This document shows, one piece after another, positions 11,715 through 23,300 of a stretch of 64,000 nt of DNA (positions are counted from its first letter, which is position 1; each line of letters opens with the position of its first letter). Location of the stretch: contig BSWB01000001.1 of the NCBI GenBank assembly GCA_033239125.1, positions 115,872,916 through 115,936,915 of the forward strand, written 5' to 3'. Source of the stretch: Fagopyrum homotropicum (lineage: Eukaryota; Streptophyta; Magnoliopsida; Caryophyllales; Polygonaceae). The notes beneath the pieces are model-generated. The model saw nothing but the letters and a program-made list of their open reading frames with translations. It made no database searches and was not told the origin of the DNA. The translations under genes and the position numbers were made by a program.

Positions 11715-13174
11715 TATAATAAACTTATCAAAGTTAATTCTAAACTTAACTACTAAAACACAAGTATAGTGATTAAGTAAGGATTGAACTCAAGAGAGTG
11801 AGAGTGTAATTAAAGCGCAATTAAGATTTAATTATCAATTATTAGTAACAGGGGGGTTGGATGGTAGAGCGTAACAAGACAAAATCATGTAAAAGTTGAT
11901 GATAATAACAAATAAGACAAGCACTACACTAGGTTAGATATCCACTTGCATACAACATGATTAGTTCTTTTTAGAAGCATTCAACATTTGTTCTCATCTT
12001 AATCATATATATGTTAAGCCAACCGGTATTAATATAACTTAACGAGTTGCTAATCCGTAAACCTACAAGACCAAACAACAAGTTAGCATTCAACCAAAGA
12101 TAAAGAGATACATAAAAGATAAACAACCCGTTAATCTTATTATGAAGTTATATTCCTTTTTCACATAGATATTCACAATCCGATAATACCTAATGTGTTT
12201 GCTACTAGATTAATGACCTGAACCCGGAACCAATTAACCTTAGCCTTTTGCATGCGATTTAGACTACTTAGGTGATCAAACTAAAGAGAAAACAACATGC
12301 AAACATAGCTAGATATTAGGAATATAACACAAATATAATTCTGAATAAAACTTCTATTAAAAGAGACTTACAACCAACTTATGAAGCTTCAATAAACTCA
12401 ATGTAGCAAGGAGACTTAACACTCCATACAAATGACAAATGACAAAGAGAGGTTTTTGTAGGAAAATGAGGTGCTTCTAACAACAGCCTAACACCTCTAT
12501 TTGTACTAAAAAGCACACAAAATGGTAGCAAATGGGTTGTCTAAACCGTCACCTTAATGGCCATAAAGGTAGGGTTTAAAAAACCACAGTATTGTCGTTA
12601 GTTGGTCAACCGCGGGCGCGGATCTTGGAGCCACGGGGCGGTTTATAGCAAAACGTTCCATCTTCAACTTAGCCGCATGGGCGACTTGGGAGTGCCGCGG
12701 GGGCGGCGTCTTTAATGCTTTTGAAACTTCTGATGCTTGACCCTCTGACGTTTCTATCGTCAATCCGTAGGTGCGGCCGAGTGTCACCACGGGGGCGGTG
12801 ACACTATCCTTTGGGCTACTCAAGTCCGCAGGCAAGAGGCGTAGGGGCGCTGGCCTTTGTCTTCAGGTGGTATCACCACGGGGCGGGTCCATGATGTCGC
12901 AGGGGCGGTGACAAGCTTGCTCTCAGGCGCTAGCGAGGCGCAAGGAGCGTCGGACACTGCGGGGGCAGTGACATAATGCCGCGGGGTGAGCGACAAAACA
13001 TCGTCTTGGTTGTCTTCTTTGATCTTATTTTTCTTCCAAGTGTTGCTAAACCTTTTGATATCTTCATTTGTGACTTCTTCATTTGGATTTACTTAATAGC
13101 AACAACAAACAACCAATAGACTCTAATAACATACTAATTTTACTTAGATATGATTGTGATTTCATCACCTATCA
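11715..13174 (-). mobile_element. Gypsy LTR with adjoining polypurine tract
   Basis: On the minus strand the LTR starts TGATAGGTGATG (13174) right after a polypurine tract CATGGGGGAGTT (13186-13175). It ends ...TTATTATA at 11715, where the expected final CA appears as TA. Length is 1460 bp. The TGATAG start and tract resemble Athila/Tat-type gypsy elements. It is a 3' LTR whose internal part (to the right) is almost wholly lost, and no second copy is in the window. A GC-rich repeat sits inside it. Confidence 0.6.
12605..12990. repeat. GC-rich dispersed repeat, GCCGCGGGGGCGGTGAC
   Basis: Seven or eight imperfect copies of a ~17-bp CpG-rich motif near GCCGCGGGGGCGGTGAC, at irregular spacing, inside an otherwise AT-rich LTR. 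Several copies contain the palindrome CCGCGG. Confidence 0.8.
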
Positions 13175-13675
13175 AACTCCCCCATGATAGACTCTTACTC
13201 CTCCCGAGTAAACCAAACATCTAACAAATATGACTCAAAAGCCTCGGGAAACATGATCCAGTAGAGAGGTAACAAGAACAAAGCACACTAAAGAGGAAAA
13301 ACAAAAAAAAAAACAAAATGATGTGAAGAAAGGAAAAATACTACCATCCTTATTGCTCCAAGAGTGGCCCCCCGGACTCCTCCTTATGTCTCCCCTTCTA
13401 ATGTCGTCAACTCCAGAAAAGGAGAACTATCACTCGGGTTTCGCTCATTTTTCCAAGGAGCCCTTTCGGTTTTCACCTTTCCCTCTTATTTTTTCTAAGT
13501 TGATCTTATCAATTCTCACATCCCTCAAGTCCATTTTTGCACCAACCTAATGTTGGTCAGACTACCTTCTTTTTACCTAAACTGCCCTTTTGGGTTTTAG
13601 GTTTATCTAAGGATTTTTCATGTCTTTTTTCAATTTTTGGCTTTTTCTCTTTTTTTTGACTGAATTTTAAACATT
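13175..13675 (-). other. Residual internal sequence upstream of the polypurine tract
   Basis: Non-coding remnant that ends abruptly at about 13675-13690, where reverse-transcriptase coding sequence of a different element begins. No protein motif is seen. It is pyrimidine-rich on the plus strand, purine-rich on the element strand. Confidence 0.45.
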
Positions 13676-13679
13676 CCAA

Positions 13680-14040
13680 GTCGATGAAGATGTTGTTCAT
13701 CAACTCCATAAAGACGGTGGGCACATTAGTGAGCCCGAATGACATCACGACAAACTCATAATGACCATATCTGATCCGAATTGCCATCTTTGGCACGTCC
13801 TCCTCTCTCACCCTAAACTGGTGATACCTTGACCTCAAATCAATACGTGAAACATGGTGGCTCCCTGCAACACGTCCAATAGATCATCAATGTGTGGCAA
13901 CGGATACTTGTTCTTGATGGTGACTTTGTTCAACTCCCGGTAGTCGATACAAAGTCTCATCGATCCGTCCATCTTCTTGACGAAGAGGACCGGTGCACCC
14001 CAAGGAGACACATTGGGGCAAATGAATCCCCTAATATGAC
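13680..14040 (-). pseudogene. Tekay-like reverse transcriptase fragment
   Basis: Minus-strand coding remnant of a Ty3/gypsy chromovirus. Visible in order: WGAPVLFVKKMDGSMRLCID, YRELNKVTIKNKYPLPHIDD, LRSRYHQFRV and YGHYEFVVMSFGLTN, ending after FMELMNNIF. The YxDD active-site region that should follow is lost, because the sequence switches to unrelated DNA at about 13685. The domain is therefore the N-terminal part (fingers and part of palm) only. It lies directly after the protease fragment, with most of the protease-RT spacer deleted. Confidence 0.85.
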
Positions 14041-14079
14041 TTCTTCATGCACCACGTGCATGACGTAGAATTCAGCTAA

Positions 14080-14325
14080 TCAATCATGGTTTCCCAAGCG
14101 AATAGGGAAAACGTGGACCTCCCGTGTACGGCGAACCTTACCCCCGTTGGGTAATCCTATAATGAAGGGTCTCCCCACTATCGTATATAAGGCCAACCTA
14201 GCTATACAATCATGAAAAATGAAAGAGTGCGTAGCACCCGTATCAAAAAGTACCATGACCGGGAAGCCGTGAATCATAATAGTACATGTGGCTATGGGCG
14301 CCGCCGACTCAATTGCGCTTCTCAA
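14080..14325 (-). pseudogene. Tekay-like aspartic protease fragment
   Basis: An open stretch with the retroviral-type aspartic protease signature FDTGATHSFI; the catalytic Asp is in DTG. It follows gag with its zinc knuckles and precedes RT, the normal gag-PR-RT order. Shortly after the conserved core it ends at a stop and joins the RT fragment early, so a deletion has removed the C-terminal half. Confidence 0.8.
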
Positions 14326-14519
14326 CTCGAAAACCCTTGCCTGAGTGCCTCTAGCCTCTGTGGTGCCTCGACCACGTCCTCTACCTTTACCCGGAACCTG
14401 GGCAGAACCCTAAGAATAAGCGTGGCATGGGGTTCGCTGCTGCTGACTCCGGGCCTGATACTGAGGCGGCCTCTGCCCACCTCCTGTAGTGTTAGCAAGC
14501 GAAGAACCCTGTTGTGACG

Positions 14520-15750
14520 TTACCTTGCCATGTCGACAGAAAGTCGCTCTATAGCCCAGCTGGCCGTAAGTAAAATAAGTCACTAGCGGCTTCGTACACT
14601 CGCTCTTAAGATGTTCATACTCTTCACAACTGAAACACCGTCGTCCCCTAGCGGATGTCGGTGGGGTAGACGATAAGTAGGGCGTCCTTAAAACTGACCA
14701 TGCCCATGACCCGAGGCTCCTGCTCCTACATTGATTGTCCCCGTCCTCTGCCTTTTATCCGGACCTTTGGACCGAGCAGCTCTCCTACAACCCGGTCGGT
14801 CCTTCTCATACACTGAAGCTCTGTCCTAGTACTCTGTCAAAGAATCACAGCAAAATGCCGCAAGATAGGCGCGCGGGTGGTCTCCCTCAATATCCGGGAG
14901 AACATGTACACGTTTTGGTCCACTAGTGGTATGGTGGGACCTAGCAGTGACAACTCCTCCCGAAACCTCCTGATCGTCTTGGCCACCGGGAGATCCTCAA
15001 ATCCCGCCTCTAAGAAATCTTGCACTTTATCTCTCCTCAATGAGGCAGGGCAAAAAGTATCCCAAACCAAGCTCAACGACTGCTCAAAACTAGTGACTCC
15101 ACCCCGACCCGTCCTCTACCAAAACTGTGCCTGCTCCCGAAATAAAGTTTTAACTAACTCCACATGGCGATCCTCAAGACAACGGATCACCTCCAACGCG
15201 GACTCCACGTGGCCTATCCAATATTCCACCTCCAATTCCACCTTCCCATCAAAAGTGGGTAAATGCTGCTGGTTGAAAGTCTTCAACCAACAGTCTAGTA
15301 TCGGCAACCTCAACTCGTCTCTCACCCTACCGCCCTCGGCAGCTCTCACTGGTGCGGCTGCCTCTAGTGGGACTACCACCTGGGTCACCCTCTGTGAAAC
15401 CTCCGCCGATCTAGCTAGTACTGGCGGTGTTGGGGTGATGCTCCAACCCTAAATGCCTCCTCCACTCGCTGGACGTACTCCCGGTACTCCGATACTCTAA
15501 TAGTATCTCGGCCCGAATCAACTGACCCTGACCTCCATGCTCCGGACCTAGCAGCAGTCCCACCCCTAACCTCGGGGATAACGCTCTCAGCCACCTCCTC
15601 AGCATGAACATCCACAATTGGCAGATCCACAATGGGGGCACGTCCCCAACCTCGGGCTCCCAGAGGTCTACCCACATGTCCCCGTCTCAGAACTCTTGGG
15701 GGAAGGGGAGGTCTACCCCCTCCTCCTCCTACGTATGTCGTCACTCTCGT
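14520..15750 (-). pseudogene. Tekay-like gag fragments
   Basis: Decayed gag of the element whose 5' LTR is at 16081-18046, in at least three frames. The N-terminus is about 15744-15415, arginine/glycine-rich and then carrying EYREYVQRVEEAF. The capsid-like region is about 15388-15116, including LKTFNQQHLPTFDG and EVEYWIGHVESALEVI. A further capsid part is at 15076-14837. Zinc-binding region about 14645-14520: CFSCEEYEHLKSEC is a complete CX2CX4HX4C knuckle, and the following YFTYGQLGYRATFC is a second knuckle with lost cysteines. Paired knuckles are usual in Del/Tekay chromoviruses. Frameshifts make it non-functional. Confidence 0.75.
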
Positions 15751-16065
15751 GCGTGCCCTCTGGTTATGATATGATCGATGTGTAAGACTAGGCTATCGTA
15801 AGAATAATATAACAATTCTAACAAAATAGTTGATACTACTATAAGTTCCAAAACTTAACTACAATATATATACAACGATAAATCCAATAAAATATGTTGT
15901 CGAGATCCGCGGAGGTAGTGGTGGTCCCGTACATTCCATTCCAACCCGATTATGCTCGTGATTTGAAAACGAAATTCATTTTGAAAGCTCAAAATCCTTG
16001 TGGTTTTTGTTTGTTTGTTTATTTGACCTTTTAGAAAGATTGTGAGTGCCATTGTTGTCAACCTC
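15751..16065 (-). other. 5' leader of the Tekay-like element
   Basis: Untranslated sequence between the primer binding site and gag; no motif beyond a GTTT repeat near 16005-16020. Confidence 0.5.
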
Positions 16066-16077
16066 GCTCTGATACCA
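16066..16077 (-). promoter_or_regulatory. Primer binding site (initiator tRNA-Met)
   Basis: Minus strand reads TGGTATCAGAGC, the complement of the 3' end of plant initiator tRNA-Met, three bases from the LTR end. It fixes element orientation and the LTR as the 5' one. Confidence 0.9.
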
Positions 16078-16080
16078 TAT

Positions 16081-18046
16081 TATAACACCCCAAATCCGAG
16101 AAACTCGAGATGCTACGGTCTAGGACCTCACAATGGATCCCGACCCTTAGCTTGACAATAACCTCACCGGACCTTACAACATGGCAGAAATAAAAGGCAA
16201 ATGAAAGAGTTTTAATGCATGAGTGAATATCTGAATACAACTGAAAACATAACTCTAGCCGAGTTCTCAACACCATAACAACATAACAAATGTCTTAAGA
16301 CAACAATAATAGAAAACCGATCCCGTCCTATAATGTACGGAACCCCGGCTGCTCATTACCACCGGAACACTCGACCGCCTCCCTAACCTGCAAGGCATCT
16401 ACAAAGCGGTATAAAAATATTAGCTAACATTCTAAGCATTAGAATAAAGGTAAAGGCACATAAACACATAAAGAAGAAAACACATACAACATGCAAACAC
16501 TCAAGGCCGTTTATTATTTTTATTTACATTATTCCTTACAAATTCAACTTTCGGTTTTATGACACGAGAATCTCCCCGAAACTCGCATATGTCCCCGTTT
16601 ACCATCAAGGAATGGTACTGATGCATCCGACCGTCTACATGTCTGGGCTAGTTGCAAAGAACCTCCTAGCTCCCGCAAGAGCTAGGCAGTGATGTCACAA
16701 CCCGTTATCATGCACTTGAGCCAATTATATAATATATAGGTCGTCCGATTCCATTTTTGTTGTTTTAACATAACTAACATACACCACTAATACACAACAT
16801 ACTAATATGAAGAATCCAGCTAAGTAACTCCGTGGACTTACCAGTCCCAAAATGAAACCCGATCAAAACTCTCTCAACTTCCTGCGGGAAGACACACAAC
16901 GCCTGTTCAGGACAAGGCAAACGGATCAACATCTCTCTAGCAAACTAGAAGTCCTTAGACTTCTAGTTCTAACAATCCTCACAAGATCATCCACACATAA
17001 CATAGATTAAAACCCTCAATACACTGCCTTATAGGCTCCCATCATGATCACTCTCGCATACGAATCGCTAACCTCAAAGATCCAAGAGATCTTATCACAA
17101 CACCACACCCAACAAACTCGCAACTCTCACAAGATAACCCTAAGGTCAAAGCAACTACTTGGCATTCCATATCAAGCTATGCTAAACCAGCATATCATGC
17201 TACTAAGATGGATCAAGATCTAAGATACGGAAAGGAAAGGAGAGAACAAGAGACCGGAGACTTACTGATGCAGAAACAGCCCCTGCGGTTTCAACACGCC
17301 GCCCCTGCGGTGTGCAGGACCCAAAATTTTCCCCCGCGGTTTGTAGAGGCCGTCCCCGCGGTTTATGGGATCCGCCTCCGCGGCTGACAAGATCCACCCG
17401 CGGCTGCAGTCCAGAAACGTCGACTCTTCGGTTCTTCAATGTATAACAACCTTCCTATTGCCTCCTTTGATGTTGTGAACGTCTCTTAGCTCCCACTACA
17501 AGATCGTAGCCTTCCTTCACGGTCTAAGTATGCAAGAACACAAGAAGGAACAAGAGAAGACTCTCTTGAAAGAATCCATGGATCTCACTCTTCAAAGGTG
17601 CAAGAAGGAAGAAGGAAGGAGAAGGAAAGAACTTACTTTGGATCACGTCTCTACAGTCAAACCTTCGTGTGACAGCTTCAAGAGGAGAGAAAAGTCAAGA
17701 TGGAAAATGGAGGTGAAGGAGATGAGGAAGAAGATGGGAGAGGAAAGAAAGTAACGTGAAAAGAGACTAGGGAGGAAAATAAGGCTGCATAAATGGGAGG
17801 AGACCAATGGTCAAACAACCCAAGGATCACCACATAATAAGGTGGTCGGCATAAATGAGTGGGGAGATAAAGGTCCGAAGGAAAACGGACTCGACTCCCG
17901 CTCTATCTTGTCGCCGCCCCCTCGGGACGTCCAAGCCGTGGTCCCGGACGGCCGCGATTGCGGGCCTTTTAATCCGCAAGGGCAGTAGCCTCCGCTAAAG
18001 GCTTCTAACTCCTCTCGTAAACGGAACCGAAATTCCAGGCGTTACA
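16081..18046 (-). mobile_element. 5' LTR of a Tekay-like gypsy element
   Basis: A 1966-bp LTR, TGTAACGCCTGG at its start (18046) and GGGTGTTATA at its end (16081; the terminal CA is TA). The next five bases outside, TGAAT at 18047-18051, would be the target duplication; the partner LTR is not in the window. The segment at 16380-16740 is clearly homologous to 35470-35830 of the LARD LTRs, placing both in one lineage. A CCGCGG-rich block is present at 17283-17405. Confidence 0.85.
17283..17405. repeat. CCGCGG-rich repeat block in LTR
   Basis: Six imperfect units of CCCC(G/T)GCGG(T/C) spaced by about 15-25 bp, several with the palindrome CCGCGG. Confidence 0.8.
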
Positions 18047-18440
18047 TGAATGTTATTTTGAAATTAGAAAAATCTATTTTGGTGTTTAATATGTTGTTCA
18101 CAACAAAAATAAAGCTTTCTATTGTATAATATGTTGTTGACAATATCCAGATTTGTTGATTTTAGTTGTAAATATGTTGACAACACGAAAGACCAAAAAA
18201 ATTAAATGATGTTGAAAACAAAATCATATTGGTTTCAATAGTTTGGATTATCTTAATAGTATAATGCATTGTCAACAAAGGAGAGTAATATAAAACCAAA
18301 GAAAGGAGGTAGAGGAGGAGGTGGTGGTGGTGGTGGTGGTTGTGAAAGAAATCATTGAAAATAAATTAAATTTAATATATTCAATCAAATAAATAAAATT
18401 AAGAAGTAGATGCTATATATATAAGATCGGATTTTGAAAT
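18047..18440. other. Host DNA between insertions
   Basis: AT-rich, similar in character to 6650-6860 (TTGTTGACAA-type stretches near the LINE relic), with a GGT microsatellite at about 18317-18341. It is the left flank of the Athila insertion and continues after 29977. Confidence 0.6.
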
Positions 18441-18985
18441 TGATAGCATGAATTATAGTCTATATTTTGAGGTTTGTTTGGACGTTTTATCTTCAATAAT
18501 CTGCATGTTAACATGTATAATATGTGATTATATTACCATTTCATCTACCTTTGCGGGAATCGAGGTCTACACCTAGTTTTGCTGTAATTGTAGGTAAGAT
18601 GGCACGTTTTGCATCAAAAAGGAGCAAAAAGGAGTCATGAGTCATTTGGAGCTACATTGAGGAGCATAAGGAACCATCCAGGAAGCATAGCCATGGATTA
18701 AAGATTTAATTTGGACCAGTTTTGAGAGATTTCACATTCAGTTATGACTCACCTCGGTTGACCAGAGATTCATCTCGACCGAGGTGATCCAGAGACGCCG
18801 ACTCGACCGAGGCGAACACCTAGGACGCGGCGAGAATATTTTATTCTTGGCTGAGATCTTTTATCTTTGGAAGGTGATCTTATATTTTTGGGCTTAACTC
18901 CTGGAAGGAAGAAGATCTTATATTTTACCTATTTTTATGGGAAAATATCTTTCTAAGATATTTTATCTTTGGAGGGTTATTTTCC

Positions 18986-18994
18986 TATAAAAAG
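18986..18994 (+). promoter_or_regulatory. TATA box of LTR promoter
   Basis: TATAAAAAG, 175 bp after the second exact CTCGACCGAG motif. The identical box is at 28758-28766 in the 3' LTR, and TATATAAAG is at the same place in the second element (59244-59252). Transcription would start about 30 bp downstream, making U3 roughly 575 bp. Confidence 0.7.
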
Positions 18995-19604
18995 GGTTGG
19001 ATTTCCACAAATCCAACATCCCGCTTACACAGAAAGATCCGCTATCACCCCCTCTTATCTAGCATACATCACCGCAGCCGTACTCTAGTGGGGAGTTTCG
19101 AAGAACCTTTTTTAAGGTTGAAGGAAGATTGAAGATTATAGCTTTTATAGCTTTTTGGAGGGTTTTGTAAGATTGTCTTTAATTCCCTCACTTGTTGTCT
19201 TGTCTTGTTGGATTGCTATCCAAGGAACGCTTTGTTGTGATATTTGATTCAGTTATTGAAGTCTTTTTCATTAAATTATTCTTCTTCAAATATTCACCTT
19301 CTTTCCATATATTTAATACTTTCATAATGATGATGAGTGGCTAATTTCCTTGTGTGATTCTAGGGTGATTGGCTGAAGGTTGTGGGAAAAACAATGATAG
19401 AATAATCTTAGATTCCAGTAGGACCCTGAAAGTTCGAGTCTTTAACCTTAACCCTAAGCATCTCGTTCAGTCGATGAACATCTCGGCCGGGGTGGAATTC
19501 TTCTGACCGAGGTGACTTATCCGATCCTAAACTGAGAGTTAAGTGTTAGAGTTTGCCAAATCCTATTCTTATTACACCTTTCCTGGTTCAAAGCAAGCTT
19601 AGGA

Positions 19605-19864
19605 TGAGACTTACCCGGTAATTCCTTAGTTTGTGTACCAACGATCATAAGTGTAGGTAATAAAGGTTTATCCTTTATTGGGGTTTGAGTGTGCTTCCAT
19701 CCCATCTTTGTGAGTTAGCCTGAGACTTACCCGGTAAAGGTTGATTCTATTCCCTTAGATGGTGTGTTAGTTTGAGGTAATAGTTCTTTATCTTAATTCC
19801 TTGAGACTTACCCGGTAATAGGAGTTACGGTTTTGGATTAGTGAGTAGTGAGACTTACCCGGTG
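19605..19864 (+). repeat. Four copies of GAGACTTACCCGGT in the LTR
   Basis: Copies begin at about 19605, 19722, 19803 and 19849, each followed by AA or GA. They recur in the 3' LTR and, with few changes, in both LTRs of Athila element 2 and in the inverted fragment at 30994-32053. Confidence 0.9.
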
Positions 19865-20212
19865 ATCTACTCCACTTTAGTAACACCTTCCCCTTGCAAA
19901 AATCTCAGCTTGTCCGCTTATCTTTAGATCTTGAGTTGGAACCACAACTAGAAGCTTTAATCCCTAGAATTGCATATTTGCTTTATTGACTTCTTATTCA
20001 TCTTTGATTGTGTTAATTGCTCTTGTGGTTAGTATTCACGAAGCTTACCGTTACTGACTTTGTTTCACCGAGTCCCTGTGATCGACCCCTAGAATTTCTT
20101 GCTTTTTACTACGATTGACCCGTACACTACGGGTTCGCATCCTCGTTTTAAGCTTAAGTCTAGGGTTATAAATTTAAAGCTTTCACACACCGTTTGGAGC
20201 GAACAAGTTTTT

Positions 20213-20230
20213 TGGCGCCGTTGCCGGGGA
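20213..20230 (+). promoter_or_regulatory. Primer binding site (tRNA-Asp)
   Basis: TGGCGCCGTTGCCGGGGA, the 18-nt complement of plant tRNA-Asp typical of Athila elements, 7 bp after the LTR. Confidence 0.95.
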
Positions 20231-20332
20231 CTTGGTCTAGACCGAGCCGGTACGGTTTGCTCTTGGGGCGCTTGCCCCCGTGTCATCTAACCACTCTACT
20301 TGAGTGACTTTTGCAGGTTCTTTCTTAGGTAT

Positions 20333-23300
20333 ATGCGAAGAACCCGCACTGGGAAGGAAATCGTTCCTTTCGATCCCGAACCAGAAAAGACATACAAGCG
20401 ACGCTTAAGAGAAGCGAAGATGGCCCAACAAGACGACCGCGATCTTGCGGCCGAATTGAAAGAGACGCTAGAGTTGCTACGTCTCAGCAAAGAAGAACTA
20501 AGGCAAGAGAAAGAAGAGAATCGCACCAGGACTGCAGCAATCGAAGCGGAGATAGCAGTCATACGAAACCAGATTCTACTTCGACCGAGGGAAGATCCCC
20601 CTGTTGATCCTCGACCGATGCAGGATCCAGTAGCTGACCCTCGACCGAGGCAGGTTCCAGTACCTGACGCCCCGGCCGATGTACTTCCACCTCGGAGACC
20701 AGTCCGAGATGTTCTTCTTGCAGGAATCCCGCAAACCCTAGGTCAAAGGATGGACCCTAATCAACAACTGAGGTGTCCAGGAGTCAACCTAGGAGACCCA
20801 GCGGACCATGACTACGAACTTCGACCGCAAGTTCTATCCATGATTCGCCAATGCCAATTCGGAGGGATGGAGAAGGAATCACCACATCAACATCTTCAAA
20901 ACTACGAGATCTTGATGGAAACCTTGCGACCTTCCAGAATTGAAAATAACAACTACAAGCTAAGACCTTTTTACTTTTCTTTAAAAGATAGAGCTCTTAC
21001 TTGGTATCAATCTCTTCCTCCAGGTAAAATTAACACATGGGAGAAGATGACTACGGAATTCTTAACCAAATTCTTTCCCCCCTCAAAGACAGCTGAAATG
21101 AGAGGGAAGATCAATGCTTTCATTATGAAGGACAAAGAGAGCTTGTCCAAGTCATGGGAGCGGTTCAAGGACATCCTTTTGGATTGCCCACATCATGGGA
21201 TTCCAAAGATCGAGTTGTTGGAGATCTACTTCAAAGGACTGGACGGAAGCACCCAGTTCAATCTCCAACTACTCTCCGCCGGTACCTTTATGGACATGGC
21301 GATTGATGAGGCTTGGGACTTCATTGAGAAGCAAGCCTTGCATATGGAGAAGTACACCCACCAAGGAGCTGGAGGTGGAGTTAAAAGAGTCAACTTTCAA
21401 GAGACTCAATCCCACAACAATCAACTCACGTCTTTGAAGAATGACGTGAAGCAATTGAAGGAACTCTTGGTTGCTCAAACCAAGAAGGAAGAGCAAGGAC
21501 AAAGGAACAACAACAATGGATACCGTAACAACAATAACGGTTCCCGGAACAATAACAACAACTACAACAACAGCAATAGAGGATCCAATAGCAACAATTG
21601 GAGGACGAACAATCAAAACAACCAGAATCCTGGTAACAATTATTCTAACTCCAACTTTAATAATTCCTCTAACCCTTTCCTCTCTTCTCATTCTTCTTCT
21701 TCTTCTACTCCATTAAAGAGCCAAGGGCAAGGATCAAGTTCGTCTCAGCCAGAAAAGAAAGACGCAGTTCTGGAAGCCATCTTGATCAAGCTTAGCGCTA
21801 TGGAGAATTCTATGACTTCATTTTCTAGGGCCCAAAAGTCCTTCGAACAACAACTTGCGAGTAGAGCAAATGAAGCGCCAAGAGATCCAGGGAAGCTTCC
21901 AACAAAGACGGAAAGCAACCCTAAGGGCCAATGCATGGCCATAACGACGAGGAGTGGACTTAAAACTGCAGATCCAGTACCTCGTTCGACGCAGACCACC
22001 TCGGTCCAGATCCAGTCGAAGAACACCTCGACCGAGATGCCAACCGAGGTGGAGCAACAGAAAGCGGAGGGGAAAACTGAAGTTTATGTTCCACCTCCTG
22101 CATACAAACCACCACTTCCATTCCCTCAGTCCAGAGCCAGAGCACATCTAGACAAGCACTTTGGTAAGTTCCTTGACTTGATGAACAAGCTGCATATTAA
22201 CATTCCTTTTCTTGATGCTATTCTAGGAATACCCGCCTATGGGAAATTCTTAAAGGAGATCCTATCAAGGAAAAGGAAATTGGAGGACTTTGGTGAAGTT
22301 AGGATGACATCTAAATCCTCGGAGCTTATTAAGATCATGAAGGAGAAGATGCCACCTAAGTTGAGAGATCCCGGCTCATTTAGCATTCCCATTCAAGTTG
22401 GGGATGTCACTTGTGAAGCCCTTTGTGATCTAGGTGCCAGCGTGAGCATCATTCCGCTGGAGCTGTGTACGAAGATCGGACTTGGAGAGCCCAAGCCGGT
22501 CAAAATTCGACTTTATATGGCGGATCGCTCCATCACCCATCCTGTGGGCATCTTGGAGGACGTTCCGGTCAAGTTAGGTAACTTATATCTACCTATAGAT
22601 TTTGTCGTGCTTGACATTCCCGCAAATTATCCTGTTCCTATTATCCTCGGGAGGCCATTTCTAGCAACTTCGGGTTGCAATGTGGATTGCAAGAACGCCA
22701 AGCTGAAATTCAATATTGGTGGCGATGAGGTGGAGTTCGCACTACTTGCAGCCATGAAAGGGGAGCAGCTAACTGATGATATCTTCAACATCTACGATGA
22801 AGAAGAATCAAGAGAATTGGTGAGCTCTATCCTTATTAATGATCCACTCGAAAGAGTTCTTAGTTTTAGTTTAATAGAGGAAGGTATAGATGCTTCTTGT
22901 GATGCAGATATACGAAGCTTGAAGGCACTGGAAGAAGATCCAGGAGCTAAAACTGAGAAGCTAATCCAGGAGACGAAGATCTCCAGTTTCGGTTCCAGTT
23001 GCAGTACCTCGACCGAGGCACTTCCTGGACTGAGCGAGGCGACTGAAGAACATCTCGGTCAACGCCTCTGCGCCTCGACCGAGGTCGAAGGCGAGATGAT
23101 GTCAACTGAGATTACGGAGAATAATAATCTTCTTACTCACTTCTCTGAAATTCATCCTCAGTTGGTGGAGCATTCCATCCACCAACTTTCTGATAAGAAC
23201 GGACCTTGGTATGCTGACATTGTAAATTATCTTGTTTGCCAGGAAACACTGCCCGGATTGACGTACTCTCAAAAGAAGAGATTCTTCAAGGAAGTACGAC

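Larger units (their letters stand above)
18441..20205 (+). repeat. 5' LTR of Athila-type element 1
   Basis: 1765 bp with TG...CA ends. U3 carries the CTCGACCGAG motif at 18774-18783 and 18802-18811 plus half sites. A TATA box is at 18986-18994. Downstream are four copies of GAGACTTACCCGGT. Confidence 0.95.

Noticed and set aside
19517..19705. Identical 62-codon minus-strand frames at 19517 and 29289
   Set aside because: LTR duplicates running antisense to the element, with no family similarity; they span the GAGACTTACCCGGT repeats.
20213..20230. tRNA gene at the tRNA-like primer sites (also 16066, 33686, 41503, 52075)
   Set aside because: Only 12-18 nt complementary to tRNA 3' ends are present; no cloverleaf or internal promoter boxes.
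20298..20333. Start of the Athila polyprotein upstream of 20333
   Set aside because: Upstream in-frame codons contain no ATG; the first ATG at 20333 matches the conserved MRRTR start in element 2. The nearby TTTTGCAGG could be a splice acceptor, but nothing confirms it.
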